DNA of 64,000 bases from Motacilla alba alba. Lineage: Eukaryota; Chordata; Aves; Passeriformes; Motacillidae. The notes beneath the pieces are model-generated. The model was not told the DNA's origin. It worked only from the letters and a program-made list of their open reading frames with translations, and made no database searches. Made by a program: the position numbers and the translations under genes. Positions within the stretch are counted from its first letter, which is position 1. Each line of letters opens with the position of its first letter. Below are positions 48,331-60,420 of the stretch, in pieces. Where the stretch lies: contig NC_052026.1 in the NCBI RefSeq assembly GCF_015832195.1, positions 15,409,013-15,473,012 of the forward strand. Reading direction: 5' to 3'.

Positions 48331-50730
48331 TTTTGATATCTGAGGAGACAAACACTGGCTCAACTTACTTGTAAGTATTCCCATTCCATCCAGAATACAT
48401 CAAGGGCCAAGTGACCTGAGAGGAACTGAGCATGAAGAGACAGGAAATCTCTTAGTGGATTGAGAGAAGCTGGTTGCTGATTGGAGGAATGATTGCCAGT
48501 CTTGATGATCAAGTTTGATAATAATTTCTTGTTAGTACCACTATTAGGAAGACACTTGATTAAAAATAAAGTTTAAAACAAAGATGAGCACAGCAGAACT
48601 ACTCACCCTGCCCAGTTCCAAAGCCCCATTCTGAGCCTATTCTGGTCTCCCAGATCCTAAATCCTTCCATCTTCATCTTGCAACCCTTTCAAGGAGACTT
48701 TTTAGGCTTCTGCTGCCCAGGTATTTTAAAAAGAGGACTCTCACTGATGAGATTAAGCCTGAGTGTGAGATAGTGCCCTAAATCAGTTTTGGCCTTGCAA
48801 CGCTCAACAATGCAGACGCCAAAACTTCCATGCAGAAAGTATTCCTGTGGTAACGATTCTGAGGCCGCCTGATTTGAGATTCCAGACCTGCTAAACCTTG
48901 TAATCTCTGTTTGGATACTCAGTCACCCAAAACATTAAAAAACATTCAAAACAGTGGTGAATGGAACAGGTAATTACAGCTGTACCACAAACAAAAACAC
49001 TCAGTGAGGCACCAGAGGAAGAGAGAAAGGACAGAAAATTTCTCTGCACCAGATCAGAAGGAGGAGACAACATGGTATATAAAGATTTTTGGACCCTCTG
49101 AATCTTCTAGTACATTTTATCCTAAGTGTGGAGATCAGCCATGATACAGAAAGCTATTGGATGGGATTGCTCTGTGTCAGGGGCCCATTTCCTGCAGAGC
49201 TGATTGACATAACCTGATATTGGCTCTGAGCTGACCACAACCAGCAGCAGCCTGGGAGGCACTGAGGACAACGGGGCTGCTCTCATTCACAACCACAACC
49301 ACAACGCTCAACACTCATTACCTCTGGCAAAGGCCATCTTCTCACAGATCAAAGATTGTCCTGTAGACCTGAAAGCCTAGTTCCAGTCATTTATCTTGAA
49401 GTTTAGGAGGCAATTTCACAATGACCTAGAAGGACCCACTTGGGGTGACATTACTGGTACTCAAGAAATAAAAGCAGAATACACTCTGTGAGGCCAAATG
49501 CAGGTAGATAGAAGGAAATGAAGTTTTTTAACATGCTAGAACTGGAAACCTGCCTAGAATATCTTCTCTGCTGAACCAGAGGATTGAGGCCACCTGACAT
49601 TACTCAGTGGCCCCTGCAAGGGCAGCCCAAGGGTCCCCAGGCCCTGGTGCTGTCCATGGGAAAGCTGCTCCCCTGGGTGTGCAGGGGAGCTCCACGGCCT
49701 GCCTGATTGCCTGAAGAAACACCACAGGTGCCAAGAGCAAATCCCAGGACAAGAGCATTTTGTCAGCCAGCAGGAATTCCCCTACCACCATGTTCAGCTT
49801 TCTCATGGAAAGTTTGGGGTGTACTTTCGCAGGACATTCCAGTCATTTCCTAAAACACCCAAAGGTGGGTGGTTTAGGAATCTCCTCCTGGTTTCTATAT
49901 CTAACTGGTGGTGCAAATGTTGCCCAAATCCCAACAATGGGGAAGAGGGAACAGTGTAGGTGGGAGAGCTATTCCTTGGAGATCTATGTTCCTTACAGCT
50001 GGTGCTTTCCAGTGAGCCTGGGGCTTTTGGGGTACACAGCACATGCGAGGGAGAATGATTTCATCTTGGATCCCCAGCCCTTCATGGGTGTGCCCACCTC
50101 TGCAGGGCCATGGGGCTGCTCCAGAGCGATCCTTGGGTTTGTCCAAGTGATCAGCAGATTTTGCCAGGGTATCGGGCAACATCAGAAAGGATCTTGGCCC
50201 TCTGCTCCTTTTCCAGTCTGCTTTTTACTAATTATGTGACACATATCTATAGGCAGCACTTTCTTCCTCCTGCCTCCTCTGCCAAAAGGTTTTGGGGGCT
50301 CCCATTTTCTTGCAGGTTATAACTCCACAATTTCCTCTCTCTTTTCCTACATGGGAAATTGCTTTTGAGGACAGGAAGCCAACATACTCCATGTGCCTTC
50401 CCGCTGTAGTACTTCAAGCTCCTCATTCCTCTTGATCTTGACAACTGGTCCAAACCCCCCATTCTTTACATGAGCCTCCTCCAGGCACAGCAGAGCTCCT
50501 GTCCTGGCAGAGGCAGAGTGCTTGGAGCCCGGGGTGCTGCCCACCAGCCACCTCCATCCAGGGACACTCTGCTCCTTCCCAAGCCAGGAGCTCTGGGCTC
50601 AGCCCTGCCCCAGGAACCTGCACAACTTGCCGGGCTGCCAGAGGAGCAGCATGAGACAAACTTTCTACCTCATGGCATTGCTGCTTTTGATTGGGGTTGG
50701 TTTTGTGAGCCAGCTTTGCCGCTGACTAAT
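48331..50730. other. Unique non-coding sequence
   Basis: Opposed frames up to 159 codons at 49.7-50.2 kb have no recognisable product. GC rises at 50.4-50.7 kb without forming a CpG island. A strong donor-like ACTT|GTAAGTATT lies at about 48371 (+). Confidence 0.5.
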
Positions 50731-51060
50731 AGCCCCGGGCAATTGGCAGGGGAAATGAGACCTCATTGAATGGCAAGGTATGGTGAACCAAAATGACAAG
50801 ATTATACTAGCAGTTCATTAAGGCAGATGGGAGAGATTAGAATGCTTGTTACTATGATAAAGCAAAATTGCATGTGTATGAAACATGCCTAGACAAAAGT
50901 TTTAAAAAAATTTACATTACAAAACGCTACCTTTTTAATTGAAAAAAAAATTCTGTGCTGGTAGACATGATTTTGCCAATTTTGGTATGAAATACACTTG
51001 GAAAATATTATAAATTATAAAAGATACATTTCTTTCAGTTTATGCTTATTCTCTGTGGGG
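50730..51060. promoter_or_regulatory. Candidate conserved non-coding element
   Basis: A long AT-rich block with no simple repeat beyond a short A run and no frame above 60 codons. It contains GCAGTTCATTAAGGCAG near 50811, GCAAAATTGCATGTGTATG near 50861, and a single CpG in AAAACGCTACC near 50922. Typical enhancer-desert texture. Confidence 0.28.
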
Positions 51061-52144
51061 GAAAAAAAAGGCCTGGATGGGACAAGCAAACTGGTTCTGT
51101 TCTCCCCCATTTTTGATAACCTATGTTTTATTTCAAAGACAAGCAGCACAGGAGAAGCTCCACCATAAGTGGACTGAAACATGAAGAAAAATTCCTTATA
51201 ATATTCTGAAATATCCCATTGCTTTTACTTACAGGAAAAATGTGTCAAACATGGCAAACACAACCATTTCCCAATAGACAGATATCCAGTGACCACTTCT
51301 TGGGTCTGAAATCCCAGCCAAAGGTTCTGACCTTTCCTTGTTATGATACAATGCTGGCTCAATTTTCCTGGAGTTTAAGGGGCTTTAAAAATTGGCTCAA
51401 ATCTGTATCTGATCTTTGTCTTGTGAACTGTCCTTCTTGTAGCATGAAGTAAACTGTAAGGCACAACCATGCTTTGGGGAAGTTTGAACAGAGACTTGAT
51501 TTCAGATCTGAACTTTGTCATTCAGGCCTATCTCTTCCCTTTCTTCTCTCCCTTTGTGCTAGCAACATGCTCTGACTTTGTAGATCAATGCAGAAGGCTG
51601 TAAATGATGCATGAAATGAAAAATCCCTGTCCAGCCAGCGCACAGAGAGAATACAGACAGTGCTATACTGTCATTGCTGTGGTATTTGCTGCAATATTCA
51701 CAGCTAGAAAAGCCCTCTAAGTCCCAGAACAATGCTGGACTATTTTAAAGTCTCAAGCTCTTTTTGGAGAGAGGGGAAAGAGGAAAGGAAAAATTAACTC
51801 CCCCTTACACCCACCTTCTTTCTTCCTTTGTTTCTGAGTTTTCACAAGAGCTAGCTCTGCCCTGCCATATGAATCTTTCATTATTCCTCAGCCCCCAAAA
51901 AATTCCTTCCTGTTCTCAAATGGGGGTGGCAGCAGATGAGAAAAGATGAAAATAAAGAGATTATATCAAATAAACAAACGCTCTAATTGAGCCAGCTCAG
52001 AATGAATCATCAGCTGTGTTGCGCTGAGGCTGGGGCTTGTCCCTCTCCAGTAAAACCCCTGAGCCCAGGCAGGGGCTCCGACCACCAGCCAAACAGCCCC
52101 ACCAGCCAGACCCAGCCCTTGCCCTGAGCACCACTGTTACAGCT
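51061..52144. other. Unique non-coding sequence
   Basis: No gene recognised. The last 100 bases before 52145 may be decayed CR1 body, but I cannot align them by eye. Confidence 0.45.
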
Positions 52145-52200
52145 GCACTCTGTGATCTCAAAAGGTCTTTTCCAGCCTAAATGATTCTGGTTCTGTGAAG
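52145..52200 (+). mobile_element. CR1 LINE 3' tail fragment
   Basis: TGATCTCAAAAGGTCTTTTC followed by CAGCCTAAATGATTCTGGTTCTGTGAAG matches the 3' end of chicken-repeat-1 retroposons. In known CR1 copies a (GG)TCCCTTCCAACCC-type segment leads into tandem ATTCTRTG octamers; here the octamers are degraded to ATTCTGGTTCTGTG. CR1 copies are usually 5'-truncated, which fits the absence of a recognisable reverse transcriptase upstream. The orientation is + strand. Confidence 0.75.
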
Positions 52201-53930
52201 GAGGATGACCATGCTCAGAGGTGCTTGAGCTCTCCCTGAGCGTGCTGGGCCCATTCCTTGCACCTCTAATGTCCTGTGCTGGCACTGGGGATGATGAGTG
52301 CTTGGCAGCACTATTCTTCATATGGAACATTAAGCTGAGGTCTTGCACACTCCTGAACATTAAATATCCCATGATAGTCATGAAGAAGAGCTACGGGTTT
52401 TATTAACCTCAGTGTCCTGGACACATTGCACTAGGAAAGTCATCATTAACCTACCTTAAGAATACAGGCAGGGGCCCTCTTTGCAAACTAATGCTCCAAG
52501 AGCTACAGCCCTATGAAATACCTTTAATAATTTAAAGCAACTACCAAATGTTGCTATAAAGGATATAACCTCACCTCAACAAAGAAAATCTGTAAAGATT
52601 TTGACACGGTAAAGTGCTCAGCGGTCCAAATCTTGATTCTTTTGCTAGTCAATGCTCAACCATTGCATCCAAATACTGATTCTTCCCTTCTCTCCCACCC
52701 TCTGCCAAAAGCTGGTTCATCTAGGCTTTCAGCTATTTTGAAGATCTACCTTTCATTGCTAACTGGGGTGAAAACCATTAACAACACTTCAGCACACGTT
52801 GAGAACTCTTCTGAGAAGGCTTAGGACCAAATCAGATGATCCCCCAAAAGATAAATAAATATAATTCTTTTAAAAGGTCACACAAGGGTTTGTTTGGTTT
52901 TTGGGTTTTTTTATATAAAAAAGCAAGGAGGAATTAGGTTTACTTGCTTGTGCGATATTAAATACAACCTGATTTAATCCAGCAACAAATAATACTTGAG
53001 TGATAACAGATTTCACTTGACAGATGTTAGAGTCACTGTTACATTGGTTGATGTATTTCTAATTTGTGCCTCTAACACCCAACTCCAATTTGCTGTCAGT
53101 GCACAGGGGAAATATAATTACAGGAGGAAGTGGAAGGAAGGAGAAAATAAGAGGCTGGTGCAGAACCAGGACTCTGATACCTCTGCTCAGTATTGTTTTC
53201 TCTGTGAACCAGCTTCTGCAAAGAAGTTTCAAAGAACAACCACTTAGATGAGTGATGCTTGCCTTGCCTGAGCTGTGGTCAGAAGGCACCTGCAGCACAG
53301 TGTTGGCCCCCATCACCCCCACCACCAACCTCTGAAGGTGTGCCCCCTCCAATTTCCCAACTCCTTCTCTCTTCATTGAAATAAACTGTATTAAAAAGTT
53401 GGGTTTGGCTCTGAGGTCAGCAACTGTGCCTGAACAGGTAGGGCAGCAGAGCTGGTGAGAAAGGAGGTTCCTTTGCAGAGGTTCCCACTGGAGCACATCA
53501 CATTTCCAAGGGCCATATTTTGGTTTTTCTTGCCCTGCAGCAGACAGGGAGGGTCTAACATTCAGAGGTCACACACAGGTGCCAGCTGGTCAGAGAGGCA
53601 CTTCTTATCCCTGTGCTCCAAACTGCAGCCCCAGCCCAGGGATATCAGGACTTCAACTTCAGATCCCATTGGCATCAGCAGGAGCCAGACACCAAGAGAA
53701 CACACTTGGTTTCAGTCAGCCTTAAAATTTGCACTTCCAGGGACTCACCAAAGCAGAAATTGCCTTTTTCACTTTTGCAAAGTGCAAAGGGGAGATTTGT
53801 ATGTTTACCAAGACCAGGAAATCTTTCCACTCTCCTGCATTAATTTACTGTTGCCCAGACTGGAAGGGGGAATCTCTCATCTCTTACAGCAGCAAATTAT
53901 CCTCTGAACTCAGGGATGCAGGGGGGAGGC
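52201..53930. other. Unique non-coding sequence
   Basis: No gene recognised. Frames of 145-150 codons at 53.06-53.9 kb on opposite strands overlap and cancel as evidence. AT-rich at 52.4-53.0 kb. Confidence 0.5.
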
Positions 53931-53934
53931 CCAG

Positions 53935-54010
53935 GCTGGCAGATGAGCTCTGGACCCTTGGACAGGTCATTTCACTCCCTCACCAGCACAGCCAGATGAA
54001 GCAGTGAGGG
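53935..54010 (+). repeat. Possible MIR-like SINE core
   Basis: GAGCTCTGGACCCTTGGACA followed by GGTCATTTCACTCCCTCACC resembles the AGCTGTGTGACCTTGGGCAA...GTCACTTAACCTCTCTG portion of MIR/core-SINE elements, with later CAGATGAAGCAGTGAGGGGATGAG recalling CATCTGTAAAATGGGG. The match is loose. Confidence 0.3.
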
Positions 54011-54363
54011 GATGAGCAAAAACCTGAGAGCAAAGGCAATTGTGTCCCTGGGCTTGGAGGGCAGGCAGCAGGAAGAAGAGAACACAACCTGCAAACCCCT
54101 TTCTCCATCCCCGTCTCTGCCCACACCAGCTGAGGGCTTCCTGCAGCTCCCAGCGGGGCTGAGGAGGAGGGAGGGTCCCTCTGCAGGCACCGGGGGAAGG
54201 TGGTGCCAGCCCTGCGAGCAGGCAGGGACAACATCCCCTCTGTGATAAAGCTCCAGCGTTTCAGGCTGGAAGCGTGAGCACTTTGAAATGGTAAATCACA
54301 GAGTGCCTCTGTTCAATCCTTACCCCACAGAGAATTATTGTAAAGTGTCGGCTGCATTTACAT

Positions 54364-54365
<2 letters not shown>
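54011..54365. other. Unique mid-GC sequence
   Basis: No gene recognised. Opposed frames of 72-84 codons at 53.97-54.25 kb; G-rich at 54.15-54.2 kb. Confidence 0.45.

Positions 54366-54404
<39 letters not shown>
54366..54404. repeat. Pure poly-T tract of 39 bases
   Basis: Thirty-nine uninterrupted T residues between CATTC and GTGGAC. The minus-strand sequence before the tail, read from higher coordinates, ends TTTGTGACTCTGTCCAC and contains no AATAAA within 30 bases of it. A minus-strand retroposition is possible but not shown. Confidence 0.9.
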
Positions 54405-54405
<1 letters not shown>

Positions 54406-54757
54406 TGGACAGAGTCACAAAGGGAAGAGAATGACAATAAAAGCAGAGATACATCATAGGGGGAAAGCAATCCCAGCCTCAACCACTACATGCAAATGCA
54501 GAGCAAAGCTAACTTCACTCGGGTTTTGCTTGCTGCTGCTGGAACACTTCAGTTCCATTCATGAACAGAGATCTAAAACCTGGCAGGATTATTAGACAAT
54601 AAGACTCCTTCCTGTGTCTCCTTTAATTTGCCTTGATAGATATGCAAAGCAGGGGAGGAAAAACCTGACCAGGTCTCTCTTACTGACAGAAGACAATCTC
54701 CAGACCATAACCTATTTGCCTTTCTTTTAGGCTGCCTGGGAGAAAATCACTTGTGCT
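54405..54757. other. Unique non-coding sequence
   Basis: Nothing recognised. Confidence 0.5.
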
Positions 54758-54769
54758 GGGTTTGGAGGT

Positions 54770-54793
54770 GGGAGGAGGGATGCTGGGTGGGGG
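54770..54793 (+). other. G-quadruplex-forming candidate
   Basis: Four G-runs of at least three lie at 54770-54772, 54777-54779, 54785-54787 and 54789-54793, with loops of 4, 5 and 1 bases. A further GGG sits upstream at 54758-54760. This satisfies the usual G3+N1-7 rule on the + strand. Confidence 0.7.
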
Positions 54794-56115
54794 AGATGGA
54801 TGAAACTCGGGAGTACCTGGAGGTCTCCTCACAGCCTGCCAGCCTGTTGTCCTGTTGCAGCTGATGCAGAGGAGAAGTTAACAAATGATAGTGCTTTTTA
54901 ATTAGTGCACGGGGAATTCTCACCATGCAATAGATGTGTCAATGTAACTCTAAGGTATTAAAGAAAAGAAAAAGGGAAAAGTAACACCACCAGCTCCAGC
55001 TCTCCCAAGACACAGCTTCAACTCCAGGCAATGTAAACAGCAGGAGAAGTTTTTCAACTGATTTTTTGTTTCTGGGGCTGTTGTTCACATCTGGTGAAGC
55101 TGTCCCTGGGCTACTGCCATATGTAAGGACACAAGGTTTTATGACTTATTGTCTGTAAGATTTATGGAGATGATCTATGATCAGCAATTTTTCATATTCT
55201 TATATCCCAAGCAAACACACAGAGGGCCGTTCCCTGCAGAATAGGAAACTGACACTGTCTCAGCACAGCGAGGCCACCAGCACAGATACCAAGCTCAGGG
55301 ACTGGGGTAGCAGCAGGGATGGGCCAAGGCATACAGGGAAATTCATGGTTTCCATTCCCTTCCCAAGACAAACAAGGAGCAAGAAGAGAAGCAGGAAATT
55401 AAAGAATTAAGATGAGCTACTCCAGCTCTTTTGTGATACATTAATGAAACTGTATTATCTGTATTTATTAAGTTAAATTCCAAAGCATCCACAGCATTTC
55501 TCCAGGAAACACGTAAGCTTTGGTGCTAACAAAAAGCCCAACAACCCCAGGTGGCTTCTGCACATTTCCAGGGGAATCCTTGCAGGCTGGGGGGAGAAGA
55601 ACTTCCCAACCCACAGCTCTGGAGAGAGCCCCATCCCAGCCTTTGTGCATTTTGAAGGAAGGAAATGCCTTATCACAACGTTTTGCTGATAAGCTGCCAC
55701 TGCTTTCAGTGTCACAAGCCTTCACCTTTCACTTACACCGAGACCACCACAAATAAGAAGATTTAGTGAAAACAATAAACAAGAGGAAGTGAAAAATCTG
55801 CCAAGAGTTTTGGCTGGGTTGCAGCCGTGGATGTTGTCTTTGACAGGTGTTAATGAAGGACAAGGCCTCGTCACCATTAGCAGGACATCACAGGAAGGAA
55901 ATAATCGTGATCCTGCTCAGCACCTCTGTGCTCAACTTGTCCCCTCCCAGAGGGATTTTCCTCCACACACACTTTGCCTTTGCAATTGGCAACACTTTAC
56001 CTTCCAGGGCAAAAAGCAGTTCCTCTCCAACTCCCAAATGCTCTCCCAACCACCAGTGTCAGCTCATAAAATCCAATTCCTTGGGACAGGAAGAGGATAG
56101 CTAACAAGCACAAGC
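54794..56115. other. Unique non-coding sequence
   Basis: A repeat-free AT-rich piece at 54870-54965 contains TTTTTAATTAGTGCACGGGG and is enhancer-like. Frames up to 103 codons elsewhere are unrecognised. Confidence 0.45.
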
Positions 56116-56140
56116 AGTAGTAGTAGTAGTAGTAGTAGTA

Positions 56141-56178
<38 letters not shown>
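56116..56178. repeat. (AGT)n(AAT)n compound microsatellite
   Basis: About eight AGT units grade through ATAGTA into more than ten AAT units. It gives poly-Tyr or poly-Leu frames on the minus strand (55997-56218 and 56064-56324) that are artefacts of the trinucleotide period. The stepwise change from AGT to AAT suggests spreading of a G-to-A variant by slippage. Confidence 0.95.
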
Positions 56179-56179
<1 letters not shown>

Positions 56180-57177
56180 TATTCTTGAAAAGTAAGACAT
56201 AAGCCTTAAGTCCATCATCTTCGCAGAAGAAGGTACAGAACTGGTAAAGTGCAGAAAGCAACTTTATTCCATCTATCATTAACAGAACATTGAAATAAAT
56301 TGCCTTGTTGAGCTGTAACTTCATAGTGTCATTTCTATTCTAAAAGCCACTGAATCCACCTCTGAATTACACCTGGTGATAGCCCACCCCTTGACTCGGA
56401 CACCTGAACAACTATTTTAAAAGATCATGTTGCACAGACTTCTGTTGTGTACAAACAAATCAGTCCAATTGACAGACACAATCAATTCTTTGCTATCCAA
56501 ACAGACTTGTTCCTTTTCCTAAAAAAGTAAAATAAATGCAGATGACATTATTAAAAAGAATTTAAAAGGAGGAGACATGTAGAGATACCAAAAAATGTAT
56601 TAGTCCAGTACTGTACCTGCAGATTTGGAAAACAGTCTAGCACTCTGTGATCATTTTGACAGAGGCACTTGAAAGAAATCAATAAAATTGATCAGCCAGC
56701 TGCACCATCTATAGATGTGGATCAGAGTTCTGGGATGGCTGGCAGTGTTATTTTTACATAAAAGTATGTGAAAACTAAAAATGGCACAAAGGGACAGAGA
56801 GTGCACTTGGGAAGCTGGGGTGGAAGGGAGCCTGGGATAAGCAGCAGGATGTGCCAGCCAGCCACGGGAGCATGGCACTGCAGCAAGAAATGGGCAATGA
56901 AATGGACACTGCTCCTGCCAGGGAACTCTTGGTGTGAAAGGCTGTGTCAGGCTCTGGCAGTAAAAATCCTGAGCAGAAGTGTTAAACGTGCCAGATTAAG
57001 AGGAAACTCAAGGTCTGGTTCCTTTGACAAAGGTAGGAATTGATACTCTGACTCTCAGAGGAGGCTCTTTCAGAAAGTTCTCAACCTAACCTCTGTTGAA
57101 ACCAGACTATTTAGCTGATATAAACTGATGCACTGCCTTTGAGATGTGCTAAGCCAGCCTGTATCCATTGAGGGTCT
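56179..57177. other. Unique non-coding sequence
   Basis: No gene recognised. A donor-like CAAAG|GTAGGA lies at about 57031, inside a 91-codon + frame (56768-57043) with no known domain. Confidence 0.45.
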
Positions 57178-57192
57178 CACACACACACACAC
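57178..57192. repeat. Short (CA)n microsatellite
   Basis: Fifteen bases of alternating C and A before CCTTTTTTT. Confidence 0.85.
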
Positions 57193-58756
57193 CTTTTTTT
57201 AGTATTATATTTTATCTCTAGTGAATCAAGGCAGAGATTGCCCCACCTTTCCTGTCGAAGTTCCTCACTTCTGGGCCTTGTGAAATGATGCAGTTTCTGG
57301 GTGACTTCTCAATTTGCCTTTAGTCAGACTGCTCAAAAAGCAGCATTTTAGTAAGTAATATTGCTGGTCACCCACATTGCCTCAACTCTGTTTCCTTTTG
57401 GGTCTGGAAATCAGAGATATTTGAATGAAAACAGAGCAACTCAGAAGTACCAATCCTGTCACCTACAAATAGCCCCTCCATTATGTTTGCTTACTCTGTA
57501 TCCTCACAAAGCACTGCAATAACTCCTCTGTTTGTGTGCATCTGTTTTCCCCTCTCCAGTCACTGCATCATGCACTTCATGGGTTCCCTGCTCTTTATCA
57601 GCACTGAGGACTCCACATTTGCCATCTACAACAGCAGCATTTAATGCAGCAATGCCCCATTCTAATGCTATGAAAGATTGTATCTGAACAGAAAATGCAC
57701 ATTTGAAGCACAGCTCACTTCATTCACTCTGGGTAACTGCCTACTACAATTATCAGGAAATGAAAAATATCACTTCACAGCCTTCTCTTTTCACATGTTG
57801 AAAAAACATATAAAGATCAGCACAAACACTACAGGGTCATTCATGCAGGAGGCAATGGTTTGCTCTGTTTCCATGATATATCACTAAACAGACAAAAGTC
57901 TGGGGCTTTACAAATGTAGGAGAGAATTTCTAATAATCACATATTGTGCATACATGTCCGCACACCCTTTCAAAGCAAACAGAGTGAACATAAAATCTAT
58001 AACAGTAATAGACTATCTTCACTTTATGGCAGAGTTCTGGAAAGTTTGAAGCAGATACTGTCACCAAGTTGCTGTTTAAAAGATGTGAAATGCAGAAAAA
58101 TATGAAAAATCATTATCTCTGCTGTGGATTCTTTAGGAATGAAAAAATTATAATTGTGGGAGTCAATGCATTTACAAGTGCTCACAGGGCACTGCTATAC
58201 AGTGGATATACAGTGACCCACAAAGTGGGAGCACTGATACTAAAAGAGGAGTGTAAAACAGAATTATAAGAGGGGAGCATAAATAACACACAATGTAATA
58301 ACCAAGGACTCAATTCTAGGGAGTCTATATATAATCCTCATTTCCCTCCCTCCCTCCCTCTTACAATGGTTTTAACATTGCTTTGACTTCAGCCTTCCTG
58401 GATAGACATTTAAACAGGAGAGGCTTCAGGTTTATTAAGTAGAAGTATTGAAATTGGCAAAATATCTGATTTGGTTCACGTTACATGCTTTATAATATTG
58501 TTAAGCTTAATTAGGATGCTGCAGCACTCGAATAAATGAAGACATAGTTATTATTTCATAGGCTGCTACCCATTAAAACTAATGCTTCCTCTGCTAAAAG
58601 GTGCAGACAGCAAAATCCACAATGCTCAGCCTTTCTACCAGAGATATTGTGTGAAACAGCTGGACACCAGACTTACAGCCACCAAATTCCTGGAAAGAGC
58701 TCCATTTTACACAGGGAATGAGAAAAACACACCAAGCCACTAAGCGAGGTCAGACT
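57193..58756. other. Unique AT-rich sequence
   Basis: A (CCCT)4-type tract lies at 58343-58360. The block 58440-58590 is repeat-free with TTAAGCTTAATTAGGATGC near 58502 and may be regulatory. No gene was recognised. Confidence 0.45.
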
Positions 58757-58842
58757 TGAATTTACACTGTTGTAAATTAAAATAACACCGAGGTGAAGGG
58801 AATCCCATCAGCACAAAGCTGGTGCAGGATCCAGCTCAGACC
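58757..58842 (+). repeat. Old interspersed repeat fragment (TTTACAC arm)
   Basis: TGAATTTACACTGTTGTAAA, AACACCGAGGTGAAGGGAAT and AGCTGGTGCAGGATCCAGCTC follow the order of the remembered amniote repeat: a TTTACACYRGTGTAAA palindrome, then a GAAGTCAATGG-like centre, then a GATCTGG-like end. It is diverged but has the same arrangement as the copies at 20.16 and 47.96 kb. Confidence 0.42.
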
Positions 58843-60420
58843 GTGCCACTGGAGTGACACCCACATGGGCTGTGCCCTGGAGACCCCTTGTCACAGCCAT
58901 AACACCATTTTGCAAAGCTGGTCATGGTACAAAGCAGTTTAGATGTGTTCATCCTCTTACAGCAAAAGAAGCAGCCAAAAATTGGCTTTACGCAGCAGTC
59001 TCTTGGCAGAGAGCACAAAGGAACCTGCCCTGCCACACACAACACCTGCTCTGGGAACACCAGCCCTGCCTTTACAGCCATGCCAGGTCTGCTGCGGTGT
59101 GTCACACCACACTGGGAATCAACAAAGCCTTTTTACCAAGGAACTGCTGGGTAGCCACCTTCCTCTGATTTGCATTTGGAACCTTTCTCTAAAAGAGTCT
59201 GGAAATGCAGGTTTCATGTGTCAGAACATTGTTTTGGTATTCCAGCAGCCTCCTACCTTAGAGGTGTGATTCCTGATGCCATCTGTCCTTCCTGGGCCAG
59301 CTGGGCTGGGAAGCTGCTGATCCTGGACCTCCAGGGTAGCCCACAATGTCCTGTGCTGAGCACACCCTGGGCCTCCCCACAGAGATGGAATGGAAGCTTG
59401 GAGTGCTCTTCATACATTAAAATCCAGAAATATTGCTGTCCTGTTTGCCACCGCGGAGCTACAAAGCTCTCCCAGTCCCTCAAGCTGATGACACAAAGAT
59501 ATTGAGGGCATAGTGTGCCAAAGCTCAGCTGTCACCCAAACTCAAGAAACCCCAGATCACTCAAAATTAGGTGTATATATAGAGACAGCACCCATCAGCC
59601 TGAAGGCACCTCCCAAGAGGGATCTGATGGAGAAGAGGCAGCACCTGCACCCAACCACCCTACCCACTCATACCAGTTCCCTGCCTTAAAGAAACTTTCT
59701 TAATTGATGCAAAATGCCATCAGTTTACGCTGGACTTTAGCTGAACACAGCAAACCCCACTCCAATCCACAGTGACTTCAATTTTCTCTATTCACTGTTC
59801 TTTTCCGGCCTGCTACAGGAAAAATGTGGCCTTGCCGCAATTGACTTAAATTTAAAACCATTGACATATTATCTAACTCAATAAAAATCTTGCTAAAAAA
59901 AGGTGCATTGTACTCATTCTCCTTACACGTGGTAGGGAGGAAAATGGGTATGGATTTCTTCTATGGCTTTTAGTTAATTTGCTATCAATGCCCAGCTGCT
60001 TTAGAGTAAATACAGGAACAGGGTGTCATATGGGTATCCTGAAGTAAAAGAAGAGAGGTTTCCTATTTCTTTGTTAGCCAGCAAAGATGGTATGCATGTT
60101 ATCCAAAGATAATACAGGGGAAGAAATCAATTCTCTGTGTTGTTACACATCCTTGCGTGCAAATGTAAACTTGGGGGAAAAGGAAAAAAAAAAAAAGTCC
60201 TATTCTATTATGCTGAGGTCATATGAAATCATTAATGCAGGCTGATATGAACATCAGAAAAAGAAATAAATAAATAATGCTTCTCCGTGTGAGGAAAAGT
60301 GCATCAGCTAGAAGTTGTAGTGGGTGCAGGGGCAATGAGTTTTCTCTGTTCAGCCCAAGGACGGATGGGATATTTGGGGATGAAGCACTTGTTGTTCACG
60401 GCAGATTTCAGACAAACTTT
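58843..60420. other. Unique non-coding sequence
   Basis: Overlapping frames at 58.84-59.27 kb (up to 108 codons, both strands) are unrecognised. From 59.80 kb the DNA is AT-rich and enhancer-like, with CAATTGACTTAAATTTAAAA near 59839 and an A run at 60184-60195. Confidence 0.45.

Noticed and set aside
55997..56324. Poly-Tyr and poly-Leu frames
   Set aside because: They are artefacts of the AGT/AAT trinucleotide microsatellite.
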